64,000 nt of DNA from Streptococcus thermophilus (GTDB taxonomy: Bacteria > Actinomycetota > Actinomycetes > Mycobacteriales > Mycobacteriaceae), in contig UYIL01000003.1 of NCBI GenBank assembly GCA_900618065.1, positions 558,001-622,000 on the forward strand. Direction: 5' to 3'. The notes beneath the pieces are model-generated. The model saw nothing but the letters and a program-made list of their open reading frames with translations. It made no database searches and was not told where the DNA came from. Shown here one piece after another: positions 55,123-64,000 of this stretch. The translations under genes were made by a program, and so were the position numbers. Each line of letters starts with the position of its first letter. Position 1 is the stretch's first letter.

Positions 55123-55695
55123 GTGTCAGGATCAGACACCGACAGCCGGCTAGCTCATCTTGTGCCGCGCGCACAAGACGGGGACCGCCGCGCCCTTGAG
55201 GAAGTCATCCGAGTTGTGCACCCCATGGTGCTGAGGTACTGCCGTGCACGCATCAACGGCGGGCGCACGCCTACGGCAGAAGATGTCGCGCAGGAGGTCT
55301 GCCTGGCGGTGGCGACATCCGTGGACAAGTTTCAGGACACAGGTAAACCGTTCATGGCTTTTGTCTACGGCATCGCCTTCAATAAGGTGACCGACGCTCA
55401 CAGGGCTTTATCGCGTGACAAAACCAACCCTACAGATGAAGTCCCTGACCAGGAGTTTTCCGGTCTTACGCCGGAGGATGCGGCGATGGTGACAGCGGGT
55501 AGTAACGCGGCGCGTGAATTGCTCGATCAACTAAGTGAGAAGGCACGTGAGATAATTGTCCTGCGCGTATTCGTCGGTCTTTCCGCCGAAGAAACTGCAG
55601 AGATCACCGGCAGCACAGCCGGAGCTGTCCGCGTCGCCCAACACCGGGCCCTAGCCACCCTGCGAAAGGCCCTCGAGAAGAAACAAGGAGGGTAG
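55123..55695 (+). CDS. sigD: RNA polymerase ECF-type sigma factor SigD
   Basis: A 190-residue sigma-70-family ECF factor with region 2 (TAEDVAQEVCLAVATSVDKFQ, PFMAFVYGIAFNKVTDAHRA) and region 4 (EKAREIIVLRVFVGLSAEETAEITGSTAGAVRVAQHRAL). The GTG at 55123 follows GAAGGAGA; ATG starts at 55075 and 55084 are alternatives. The next gene, 2 bp away, encodes its likely anti-sigma factor. In related genera SigD controls envelope, mycolate and L,D-transpeptidase genes, relevant to the ldt gene in this window (inference). Confidence 0.93.
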   Translation: MSGSDTDSRLAHLVPRAQDGDRRALEEVIRVVHPMVLRYCRARINGGRTPTAEDVAQEVCLAVATSVDKFQDTGKPFMAFVYGIAFNKVTDAHRALSRDKTNPTDEVPDQEFSGLTPEDAAMVTAGSNAARELLDQLSEKAREIIVLRVFVGLSAEETAEITGSTAGAVRVAQHRALATLRKALEKKQGG

Positions 55696-55697
55696 CC

Positions 55698-56705
55698 ATG
55701 AAACCTGAAGATGCACACCGCAGCGATGAATTCCTGACCGCGCTGTCCCGCGGTACTGACCCGTCCGACGGGCAAGACGAACTGGCTACTCTTTTGCTGG
55801 ACTTGCGCGAAGACGTTGAGGCGCCGATGCCGGAAGCGCCAATTATCGGCGATGCAGATGCGGATTCGGCTCCGCGCAACGATGATGCAGAAGAAGCCAC
55901 GGCACCGGTTGTCGTCGCTGTAGATGAGGGCGCAACGCCGGTTGTTGACGGTGCGGAAGCGGACACAGTCCTGCTCAGTGACGACACAGAGATGGACGCG
56001 GCGACGCTGAGCGACGACACAGGCGAATTCACAGCCGTCAGCGAAGACGCGAATCAGGACGTAGCACCAGTTTCCCTCGATGTTGAGCGCAAGAACCGCC
56101 GCCACCGCACCAACCCATGGATGGCGGGCTTGGTCGGCGCTGCCGCTGCTACGGTCATGGTCGCCGGCACCGGCGCTGCGCTGTACAACGCCACCCCGGA
56201 TTCGCCCCTGTGGGGACCATCCCAGAAGCTGTTCGGTGGCAACACCGACTACGTAGAGCTGGCGAGCACGCTCGACGAGATTGATTCGAAGGCAGAAAAG
56301 GGCGACATCGAAGGTGCCCGCAGCCTCATCGAGCAGCTACGTTCGAGTTTGAAGGCCGAGCGCAGCGAACGTGGGGACCGTGGTGATTCCCAGAGTGGCA
56401 CCACCACCACCCCGCGCGCAGAAAAAGAAACGGTCACGGTGACCACTGAGCGGAAGAATGACGACGCTACGCGTTCTGGCTCCCAGCCTCCTACGCCAGG
56501 AACGGTCACGGTGACGGTTGTGGTTACGGAACCAGCAGCGCCAGTGAACCCGGGTTCTCAGACGGTGCCTGGAACTCAATCGTCTCCGTCAACTGCGGTG
56601 ACACCGGCTCCAGCTCCGGCGCCTGGACCGGCTCCATCTTCACCTGCGCCGAATCCGCCAGTTCCGCCCTCGAGCGTGCCCGCACCGCCCGACCAGGCTA
56701 CATAA
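55698..56705 (+). CDS. rsdA: Probable membrane anti-sigma-D factor (RsdA-like)
   Basis: A 335-residue protein. Residues 1-40 (HRSDEFLTALSRGTDPSDGQDELATLLLDLREDV) are the sigma-binding part typical of RsdA. An acidic, repetitive stretch at about 45-125 follows, then one membrane helix at about 140-160, a helical extracytoplasmic part and a Thr/Pro-rich tail. It starts 2 bp after sigD; that position and the N-terminus support the call. The long acidic insert is unusual compared with the mycobacterial protein as I recall it. Confidence 0.82.
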   Translation: MKPEDAHRSDEFLTALSRGTDPSDGQDELATLLLDLREDVEAPMPEAPIIGDADADSAPRNDDAEEATAPVVVAVDEGATPVVDGAEADTVLLSDDTEMDAATLSDDTGEFTAVSEDANQDVAPVSLDVERKNRRHRTNPWMAGLVGAAAATVMVAGTGAALYNATPDSPLWGPSQKLFGGNTDYVELASTLDEIDSKAEKGDIEGARSLIEQLRSSLKAERSERGDRGDSQSGTTTTPRAEKETVTVTTERKNDDATRSGSQPPTPGTVTVTVVVTEPAAPVNPGSQTVPGTQSSPSTAVTPAPAPAPGPAPSSPAPNPPVPPSSVPAPPDQAT

Positions 56706-56722
56706 GCGCAGCCGGGTAATCG

Positions 56723-57094
56723 TCAGCGAGCGTCGAGTCCGTCTAGGTAGCCCAAAGCGTAATCCCACGGCACGTAGGCGCTCTCGTTCGGCTCTGCACT
56801 CGGCTCGTGAACGGGCGGCAGCTCGTTGTTGAGGTTGGCAATCATGTTGTTGATCATGATGTCCCAGTCATAAAAGTGCACTTCATCGCAGTCATCGCAC
56901 ATGAAGTAAATGCCCAGGATGCCTCTGGGGCCGAGAACTTGCTTGAACTCGCGGGTCTGGGCGAGGTCGCGGATGACGGCTTGGCGCTCCTCGGGCGTCA
57001 GTGGCTCCACAACCTCGTCGTCTTCGATGAAGGATGCCGGATCGTTGGGATCGTCGGCGAAAGGGTCGCGCGGCATCATGGAGTCGAAATTCAC
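56723..57094 (-). CDS. DUF5319 family protein (Rv3412-like)
   Basis: A 123-residue acidic cytoplasmic protein, with PFADDPNDPASF near the start, the CDDCDEVHFYDWDIMINNM segment (a CxxC pair) and LGYLDGLDAR at the end. Function unknown. Its place between rsdA and guaB2 on the opposite strand is conserved in M. tuberculosis. It converges on rsdA with 17 bp between. Confidence 0.82.
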   Translation of the reverse strand: MNFDSMMPRDPFADDPNDPASFIEDDEVVEPLTPEERQAVIRDLAQTREFKQVLGPRGILGIYFMCDDCDEVHFYDWDIMINNMIANLNNELPPVHEPSAEPNESAYVPWDYALGYLDGLDAR

Positions 57095-57205
57095 ACCCTC
57101 AACCCTATTGCGGATCGGGGCGGAAGGACAATCGCGGGGTGTCGGCCCAAGGCACTATGCTATCTGCGTAAGTGCTTCAAGCGGTTGTAAGAAAGGGAGC
57201 GATAG

Positions 57206-58741
<1,536 letters not shown>

Positions 58742-58789
58742 ATAGCGCTTTCGCTCACGTTTCCCACGTAGACAAAGAAGGAAGACACC

Positions 58790-60004
58790 ATGCGTGATTA
58801 CGTCGAGATCGGCATCGGCCGCGAAGCCCGCCGCGCGTACTACCTGCGGGACATCAGCATCGTGCCCGCCCGCCGCACACGTTCTTCGAAGGACGTGGAC
58901 CTGAGTTGGAATATCGACGCCTACACGTTCGACATTCCCTTCGCTTCCCACCCGACAGACGCTCTGGCGAGCCCCGAGTTCGTCATCGAAATGGGCAAGC
59001 AGGGCGGCCTCGGCGTGATCAACGCCGAAGGCCTGTGGGGCCGCCACGCCGACCTCGACGGGGCGATCGCCAAAGTGATCAAGGCCGAGCTCGAGGCAGA
59101 TAACACTGGCAAGCAGCGGACTTCTGCCGAAAACAGCGCCGTCAAGACCCTCCAGGAGCTGCACGCCGCGCCGCTCGACCACGACCTGCTTGCCGAGCGC
59201 ATCGCCCAGGTCCGCGACTCCGGCGTCACCGTCGCCGTCCGCGTGAGCCCGCAGCACGCTCACGAGCTCGCACCCGTGGTGGTCAAAGCCGGCGCCGAGA
59301 TTCTATTCATCCAGGGCGAGATCATCTCTGCCGAGCACGTCCAGGAGGGCGGCGAGCCCCTCAACCTGAAGGAGTTCATCGGCTCCCTCGATGTTCCCGT
59401 CATCGCTGGCGGCGTGGCCGATTACACCACTGCGCTGCACCTGATGCGCTCCGGTGCCGCTGGCATCATTGTCGGCCAGGGAACAACGACGTCGGATTCC
59501 GCATTGGGCATCGGCACCCACATGGCTACCCAGATCGCCGATGCGGCGGCTGCCCGCCGCGAGTATCTTGACGAGACGGAAGGCCGCTACGTCCACATCA
59601 TCGCCGACGGAGCGATACACACCAGTGGCGACATTGCTCGGGCCGTCGCTTGCGGCGCCGATGCAGTCATGCTGGGCACCCCACTCGCAGCTGCGTCCGA
59701 GGCAGCGGCAGGCGGCTACTACTGGCAGTCGCAGGCCGCCCACCCGCGGTTCCCGCGCGGCATTATCAAGAAGACCGGAAACTCGTTCAGTTTTGGTTGG
59801 GGTCTCGATGATGCCGATGCCGCACAGGAGATGCTGAACCACCTCCGTGAGAACAGCCCGAGCCTGGAAACGATTCTCCACGGCCCGAGCACCAGCACCT
59901 GGGGCGGCCACAACCTTGCTGGTGGCCTGCGTCGCGTGATGGCCAAGTGTGGCTACACCGACATCAAGAGCTTCCAAAAGGTGGACATCACTCTCACCAG
60001 CTAG
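58790..60004 (+). CDS. guaB3: GuaB3 family IMP dehydrogenase-related protein
   Basis: A 404-residue paralogue without CBS domains, beginning MRDYVEIGIGREARRAYYL, the GuaB3 signature. The active-site segment GSICTTR of true IMPDH is replaced here by GIIVGQGTTTSDSALGIG, so cysteine chemistry is absent. Role not established to my knowledge, though the gene is conserved in actinobacteria beside guaB2. GAAGGAAG precedes the ATG; a terminator follows. Confidence 0.93.
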   Translation: MRDYVEIGIGREARRAYYLRDISIVPARRTRSSKDVDLSWNIDAYTFDIPFASHPTDALASPEFVIEMGKQGGLGVINAEGLWGRHADLDGAIAKVIKAELEADNTGKQRTSAENSAVKTLQELHAAPLDHDLLAERIAQVRDSGVTVAVRVSPQHAHELAPVVVKAGAEILFIQGEIISAEHVQEGGEPLNLKEFIGSLDVPVIAGGVADYTTALHLMRSGAAGIIVGQGTTTSDSALGIGTHMATQIADAAAARREYLDETEGRYVHIIADGAIHTSGDIARAVACGADAVMLGTPLAAASEAAAGGYYWQSQAAHPRFPRGIIKKTGNSFSFGWGLDDADAAQEMLNHLRENSPSLETILHGPSTSTWGGHNLAGGLRRVMAKCGYTDIKSFQKVDITLTS

Positions 60005-60027
60005 CAACGCAATTTCGCGGCCGACAA

Positions 60028-60064
60028 CGCCCGGTGGATCTCCAATGATCCCCCGGGCGTTCTC
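60028..60064 (+). terminator. Intrinsic terminator after guaB3
   Basis: CGCCCGG-TGGATC pairs with GATCCC-CCGGGCG across a short loop, followed by TTCTC. Separates the gua genes from the metal transporter. Confidence 0.78.
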
Positions 60065-60103
60065 ATGTCTCCGGGTTGAGGCGAATGTCACGGTCGAGTC
60101 ATC

Positions 60104-60161
60104 TTGACTCTCCTGCAAGTACGACTAAACTATGATCAGAACAAAAGTACGTCTAGACGTA
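60104..60161 (+). promoter_or_regulatory. Promoter and candidate metal-regulator operator of the Mn-type ABC operon
   Basis: TTGACT at 60104-60109 and TAAACT at 60126-60131 with 16 bp between form a good promoter. Just downstream, TACGTCTAGACGTA at 60148-60161 is a perfect 14-bp palindrome, ideally placed as an operator over the start of transcription. A related AGTACGACTA sits at 60118-60127. The DtxR-family gene at the end of the operon is the obvious regulator (inference). Confidence 0.65.
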
Positions 60162-60211
60162 ACTTATAGAAAAGCCTCGGCGGAATACAGTTTCAGGAAA
60201 GGAAAAACTCA

Positions 60212-61156
60212 ATGGTTCGGTCGGAAAATCAGGCGTCACGATCAGCGCTGTTTGTGGCGGCAGCCGCGATGATGGCGATGATTCTCGCGGGGGCGCTCAC
60301 AGCGTGCGCCCCGGAGGAGGATCGCGGGGACGGTGGAAAGCCGAAAGTGCTGACCACCTTCACCGTGATCCAGGACATCGCCCAGAATGTCGCGGGGGAG
60401 CACTTGACCGTGGAGTCTTTGACGAAGCCGGGGGCGGAGATCCACGGCTACGAGCCCACGCCGGCTGATATCCGCCGCGCGTCCGATGCCGACCTCATTC
60501 TGGATAACGGGCTGAACTTGGAGAACTGGTTCACGCAATTCGTCGAGGGAGTCGACGCGCCCCACGTCACCGTCAGCGACGGCGTGGACCCGATCGACAT
60601 CACCGAGGACGAGGGTGCAGGCAAACCCAACCCGCACGCGTGGATGAGTCCGGTTGAGGTGAAGAAGTACGTGGACAATATGGTCACCGCCTTCAGCGAA
60701 CTCGATCCGGACCATGCTGAGGACTTCACGCAGAACCGCGAGCGGTACAAAAAGCAGCTGCAAGAGGTCCAGGACGGCATGGTCAACGAGTTGGCGAACT
60801 TGCCTGATCAGCATCGCGCACTGGTGACGTGCGAAGGCGCATTCTCCTACATGGCACGCGACGCTGGTTTAGAGGAACGGTTCATTTGGGCCGTGAACTC
60901 CGAAAATGAGGCAACCCCGCAGCAGATCACCCGCGCCATCGAATTCGTCAAGGAAAACGACGTGCCGGCCGTGTTCTGCGAATCCACGGTCTCGGACGCA
61001 TCGATGCAGCAGGTGGTTGACGCAACCGATGCCATCTACGGCGGCACCCTGTACGTCGACTCCCTTTCGGAGAAAGACGGTCCGGTTCCGACCTACCTCG
61101 ACTTGATCAAGCACGACGCCGACGTGATCACGCAGGCGTTGACGGGTAAGAAGTAG
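60212..61156 (+). CDS. Metal ABC transporter substrate-binding lipoprotein (Mn/Zn family)
   Basis: A 314-residue lipoprotein; the lipobox GALTAC puts the lipid-bearing Cys at residue 32. Metal ligands appear to be His78 (EIHGYEP), His142 (NPHAWM), Glu208 (CEGAF) and Asp283 (VDSLS). A Glu as third ligand is typical of manganese-type (PsaA-like) proteins rather than zinc-type, which have a third His. It lacks the His-rich loop of zinc binders. First gene of a three-gene operon behind CAGGAAAGGAAA. Confidence 0.9.
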   Translation: MVRSENQASRSALFVAAAAMMAMILAGALTACAPEEDRGDGGKPKVLTTFTVIQDIAQNVAGEHLTVESLTKPGAEIHGYEPTPADIRRASDADLILDNGLNLENWFTQFVEGVDAPHVTVSDGVDPIDITEDEGAGKPNPHAWMSPVEVKKYVDNMVTAFSELDPDHAEDFTQNRERYKKQLQEVQDGMVNELANLPDQHRALVTCEGAFSYMARDAGLEERFIWAVNSENEATPQQITRAIEFVKENDVPAVFCESTVSDASMQQVVDATDAIYGGTLYVDSLSEKDGPVPTYLDLIKHDADVITQALTGKK

Positions 61157-61164
61157 GTGTCGCG

Positions 61165-61938
61165 GTGCAACAGGAAACGTCAACACCCGCGGCGGCCGTG
61201 CCGTCGAACGCGACTCCCGCGATATCCGTGCGCGATGTCACCGTTCACTATGGGAGCGTGCTCGCGCTCGACGGCGCGTCCCTCGAGATCGCGCCGGGAC
61301 GCGTGTGCGGACTCGTCGGAATGAATGGATCCGGGAAATCTACGCTTTTCAAAACGATTATGGGGCAGACTCGGCCAGATTCAGGGACCGTCGCCGTGAA
61401 CGGAGATGACCCCGCTGTCGCCCGCCGCACCGGTGTGCTCGGGTACGTTCCTCAGCGCGAGGCAGTGGACTGGGATTTCCCGGTCAGCGTATGGGATGTG
61501 GTCATGATGGGCCGCTACGGACAACTCGGTTTCACCCGCCGGCCTCGCCGGGCTGACATCGAAGCCGTTGACCATGCACTCGAGCGTGTGGAGCTCACAG
61601 ATTTCGCCGCCCGTCAGATCGGTCAGCTTTCGGGCGGCCAGCGGAAACGCGCCTTTGTTGCCCGGTGCATTGCCCAGGGGGCGAGGATCATGCTGCTGGA
61701 CGAGCCTTTTGCGGGCGTCGATAAGCGCAGCGAAGCGACAATGACCCGGCTGTTTCGCGAGCTTGCTGACGGCGGCGCCACCGTCTTTGTGTCGACGCAC
61801 GACCTCCCCACGTTGCCCGATTTGGCTGATGAAGCGATGCTGCTCAACCGGCATGTGCTCATGCACGGCTCGCCCAAGGATGTCCTGCAACCCGATAATC
61901 TCGCCGCTGCCTTCGGACTGGATGTGATGAAACGATGA
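61165..61938 (+). CDS. Manganese-type metal ABC transporter ATP-binding protein
   Basis: A 257-residue ATPase starting with GTG 8 bp after the binding-protein gene. Walker A GMNGSGKST near residue 53, signature LSGGQRKR near 153 and Walker B IMLLDEPFAGVD follow; the GYVPQREAVDWDFPVSVWDVVMMGRYG segment is typical of the Mn/Zn family. It overlaps the permease gene by 4 bp. Copy of the iterated 11-mer at 61716-61726, just after Walker B. Confidence 0.92.
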   Translation: MQQETSTPAAAVPSNATPAISVRDVTVHYGSVLALDGASLEIAPGRVCGLVGMNGSGKSTLFKTIMGQTRPDSGTVAVNGDDPAVARRTGVLGYVPQREAVDWDFPVSVWDVVMMGRYGQLGFTRRPRRADIEAVDHALERVELTDFAARQIGQLSGGQRKRAFVARCIAQGARIMLLDEPFAGVDKRSEATMTRLFRELADGGATVFVSTHDLPTLPDLADEAMLLNRHVLMHGSPKDVLQPDNLAAAFGLDVMKR

Positions 61939-62834
61939 TCTCTTTTCTCTTCGACCCGTTCGCCTACGACTTCATGGTCCGCGCGTTCGCCACGAGCTTG
62001 ATTTCCTCCATCGTGTGCGCGGTGCTGTCGTGCTGGCTGGTCCTCGTCGGCTGGTCGCTGATGGGCGATGCCGTGTCTCACGCGGTGTTCCCCGGCGTGG
62101 TGCTGGCGTATATCGCGGGCGTTCCCTTCGCTCTCGGGGCAGTGGTCTTCGGCTTCCTCGCTGTGGGATTGATCGGTGTTGTGCGTGATACGAGCCGGGT
62201 CAAAGAAGACGCTGCGATCGGAATCGTCTTCACCACGCTCTTCGCGTTCGGGCTCGTGCTCATATCCGTCACGCCCTCGCAGACCGACCTCAACCACATT
62301 ATCTTCGGCAACCTGCTCGGCGTCTCCAAAGCTGATCTTGTACAGATCTTCGTTTTGGGCGTGGCCACGCTGGCTGTGCTCGTGCTCAAGCGCCGCGATT
62401 TCACGCTTTTCGCTTTCGATCCCGTGCATGCTCACGCGATTGGTTTGCGGCCGAAGCTGATTGGGGCAGTGTTGCTCGCCCTGCTCGCGCTCACTTGCGT
62501 GGTGGGGTTGCAGGCCGTCGGGGTGATCCTCGTGGTGGCGATGCTGATCATTCCGGGCGCGACCGCATCCCTGCTGACCGACAGTTTCGGCCGCATGCTG
62601 CTGATCGCCCCTGCGGTGGCCACCGTATGCTCTGTCGTGGGGCTGTACGTGAGCTATTACCTCGACGCTTCGCCTGGCGGACTCGTGGTCATGGCGCAGG
62701 GGGTCGCATTCCTGCTGGTGTACCTGTTCAGCCCGCGCCAGGGGATCATCACAGCGCGTGCGCTCCGGGGCGGAACGGCGCGTCTAACTGGAGACGAACA
62801 GCGCGCCGGAAGCGGTGCGGCCGAGCGGAACTGA
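61935..62834 (+). CDS. Manganese-type metal ABC transporter permease (ABC-3 family)
   Basis: A 299-residue membrane protein with about eight helices. GWSLMGDAVSHAVFPGVVLAYI is the hallmark of ABC-3 permeases, and VGVILVVAMLIIPGATASLLTDSF the second. Its last 51 bp overlap the 3' end of the convergent DtxR-family gene, so the C-terminal tail may be less conserved. Confidence 0.92.
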   Translation: MISFLFDPFAYDFMVRAFATSLISSIVCAVLSCWLVLVGWSLMGDAVSHAVFPGVVLAYIAGVPFALGAVVFGFLAVGLIGVVRDTSRVKEDAAIGIVFTTLFAFGLVLISVTPSQTDLNHIIFGNLLGVSKADLVQIFVLGVATLAVLVLKRRDFTLFAFDPVHAHAIGLRPKLIGAVLLALLALTCVVGLQAVGVILVVAMLIIPGATASLLTDSFGRMLLIAPAVATVCSVVGLYVSYYLDASPGGLVVMAQGVAFLLVYLFSPRQGIITARALRGGTARLTGDEQRAGSGAAERN

Positions 62835-63470
62835 GTTCTTTGCCCCGTCCACCTTCACATCTAGCGACTCGGAAAACGGCGCACCTTCTGAGACCGTGAG
62901 GACGGCACCGACAACGATGCCGTTCTCCTCGAAAAACTTCAGCAGGGTCGGGTCCGAATCGGAGATCCGCTCGACAGTGACCGTCGTCCCCGCTGCGCCG
63001 GCGCCCACCCCAGCATCCGTGAGGCGGCGCGCGTCCAAAGCGAGCACCGTACCGTCGGCGGCCGGGATCGGATCCCCGTGCGGGTCGCGGGTGGGATGGC
63101 CGAGCAGCTTGTCCAGCCTGTCCACCAGGTAGTCAGAGACTGCGTGCTCCAAGTGCTCCGCTTCGTCGTGCACTTCGTCCCACGTGTACCCGAGAGTCTC
63201 CACCAAGAACGTCTCGATGAGCCGGTGGCGCCGAATCATGTCCACTGCGTATCCGTGACCCTTCTCGGTCAATTCCACCGAGCCGTAGGGGGCGTGCACG
63301 ATCAACTCCTGTGCGGCGAGCTTGCGCACAGCATCCGAGACCGACGACATCCGCAGCCCCGTCTGCTTCGAAATCAGGGTCGCCGTGACGGGTTCCGTCG
63401 ACCATTCCGTGAGACTCCAGATGACCTTCAAATAGTTCTGGGTCGAGGTGGATAATTCGCTCACCGACAT
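62784..63470 (-). CDS. DtxR-family metal-dependent transcriptional regulator (MntR/SirR-like)
   Basis: A 228-residue repressor. An N-terminal winged helix ([38 protein letters not shown]), the metal/dimer domain with [31 protein letters not shown], and a C-terminal SH3-like domain are visible. It is encoded opposite the Mn-type operon and probably represses it by way of the palindrome at 60148-60161. Transcription appears leaderless (-10 TAGAGT, 7 nt before the ATG). Confidence 0.9.
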   Translation of the reverse strand: MSVSELSTSTQNYLKVIWSLTEWSTEPVTATLISKQTGLRMSSVSDAVRKLAAQELIVHAPYGSVELTEKGHGYAVDMIRRHRLIETFLVETLGYTWDEVHDEAEHLEHAVSDYLVDRLDKLLGHPTRDPHGDPIPAADGTVLALDARRLTDAGVGAGAAGTTVTVERISDSDPTLLKFFEENGIVVGAVLTVSEGAPFSESLDVKVDGAKNSVPLGRTASGALFVSS

Positions 63471-63477
63471 GCGTTCA

Positions 63478-63483
63478 ACTCTA
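63478..63483 (-). promoter_or_regulatory. -10 box of a leaderless promoter for the DtxR-family regulator
   Basis: On the minus strand TAGAGT lies 7 nt before the ATG at 63470, with no ribosome site between. The iterated 11-mer at 63502-63512 lies upstream, just beyond the region where a -35 would be. Confidence 0.5.
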
Positions 63484-63575
63484 CTTATCTTCCGGGAGCA
63501 TGCTTATCGACGTCGCCCTGAACCCGCAATTCACCCTGCACAGTTGCGACTGTTCGGTCTATTCAGGCCATGAGT

Positions 63576-63581
63576 TAGACT
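63576..63581 (+). promoter_or_regulatory. -10 box of a leaderless guaA promoter
   Basis: TAGACT lies 8 nt before the guaA GTG, with no Shine-Dalgarno sequence between them. Confidence 0.5.
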
Positions 63582-63589
63582 CTGAAACC

Positions 63590-64000
63590 GTGACTACCTC
63601 CGCGAACGCACCAGAGCAGACCCCGCCCGCAAACGCCCACCCGCGCCCGGTCCTTGTCGTCGACTTCGGCGCGCAGTACGCGCAGCTCATCGCCCGCCGC
63701 GTGCGCGAGGCCCGCATCTACTCCGAGGTCGTTCCGCACACGATCACGGCGGATGAACTCAAGGCGAAAGACCCGGTGGCGCTCGTGCTGTCCGGCGGCC
63801 CGTCGTCGGTGTATGAGGCCGGTGCACCCCAGCTCGACCCGGAGATCTTCAAGCTGGGCCTGCCCACGTTCGGCATTTGCTACGGCTTCCAGGTGATGAC
63901 GCAAGCTTTGGGCGGCACCGTGGCTAAGACCGGTTCCTGCGAGTACGGCCGCACAACCATGGACGTGCGCGGCGGTGTCCTCCACGCCGGCCTGAATGAG
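63590..64000 (+). CDS. guaA: GMP synthase (glutamine-hydrolysing), N-terminal part, cut by window end
   Basis: The first 137 codons of guaA, open to the last base. The class I glutamine amidotransferase domain is clear: [39 protein letters not shown] and the catalytic Cys97 in FGICYGFQ. It turns XMP into GMP, completing the pathway begun by guaB upstream. I read the GTG at 63590 as start; a 20-residue Ala/Pro-rich N-terminus precedes the domain. Confidence 0.95.
   Translation, partial: MTTSANAPEQTPPANAHPRPVLVVDFGAQYAQLIARRVREARIYSEVVPHTITADELKAKDPVALVLSGGPSSVYEAGAPQLDPEIFKLGLPTFGICYGFQVMTQALGGTVAKTGSCEYGRTTMDVRGGVLHAGLNE

Noticed and set aside
60148..60161. DtxR iron-box interpretation of the Mn-operon palindrome
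   Set aside because: TACGTCTAGACGTA lacks the AGGTTAGCCTAACCT core; a different DtxR-family member is more likely.

Overview
This window is chromosomal DNA of a mycolic-acid-type actinobacterium, almost certainly a Corynebacterium. The evidence is gene order rather than any database search. The ribosomal blocks rplN-rplX-rplE, rpsH to rplO, secY-adk-map and infA-rpsM-rpsK-rpsD-rpoA-rplQ-truA, then an ESX-4-type type VII secretion locus, rplM-rpsI-glmM, glmS, alr-tsaE-tsaB-rimI-tsaD, groES-groEL1, whiB3-sigD-rsdA and guaB2-guaB3-guaA, follow the order I recall for Mycobacterium tuberculosis (roughly Rv3396c to Rv3455c). The DNA is GC-rich with dense, often start/stop-overlapping genes. I see no tRNA or rRNA genes, insertion sequences, prophage or CRISPR arrays.

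Region by region: (1) 1-6550 is an iron locus. It holds the end of a FecCD-type permease and its ATPase, then a convergent three-gene operon (decarboxylase, N-hydroxylase, acyltransferase-NIS synthetase fusion) for a hydroxamate siderophore, behind a good DtxR-type iron box. (2) 6550-7445 is decayed DNA with a truncated, frameshifted oxidoreductase remnant. (3) 7446-16272 is the spc-type ribosomal operon, split between rplE and rpsH by about 4.6 kb of non-ribosomal genes: a secreted phytase-like protein, two hypothetical genes (one frameshifted), L-lactate dehydrogenase and an AhpD-like protein. (4) 16580-25519 holds secY-adk-map, a pair of secreted proteins including an L,D-transpeptidase, and the alpha operon through truA. 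(5) 25556-38516 holds a large membrane protein and the ESX-4 type VII secretion system (eccB, mycP, eccD, eccC, an Rv3446c-like protein and two WXG100 proteins), with extra genes between eccB and mycP. (6) 38879-48488 holds rplM-rpsI, glmM, a three-gene Pro/Ala-rich cluster of unknown function, a serine-less hydrolase-like protein, glmS, a membrane protein and alr. (7) 48472-54418 holds tRNA t6A genes, rimI and the HrcA/CIRCE-type groES-groEL1 operon. (8) 54530-64000 holds whiB3, sigD-rsdA, guaB2, guaB3, a Mn-type ABC transporter with its DtxR-family regulator, and the start of guaA.

Functional links: two metal systems flank the window, iron siderophore on the left and a probable manganese importer with MntR on the right. 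Cell-envelope precursor genes (glmM, glmS, alr, L,D-transpeptidase) and ESX-4 sit among housekeeping translation genes. Several genes appear to be transcribed leaderless, with a -10 box 6-8 nt before the start codon.

The most unusual signal is not a gene. An 11-mer, CGTCGATAAGC, occurs 14 times exactly (plus one 10/11 copy), seven times in each orientation, in genes and intergenic gaps alike. By base composition a given 11-mer should occur far less than once in 64 kb. I do not recognise it; it resembles an uptake-signal-like or chromosome-organising sequence.
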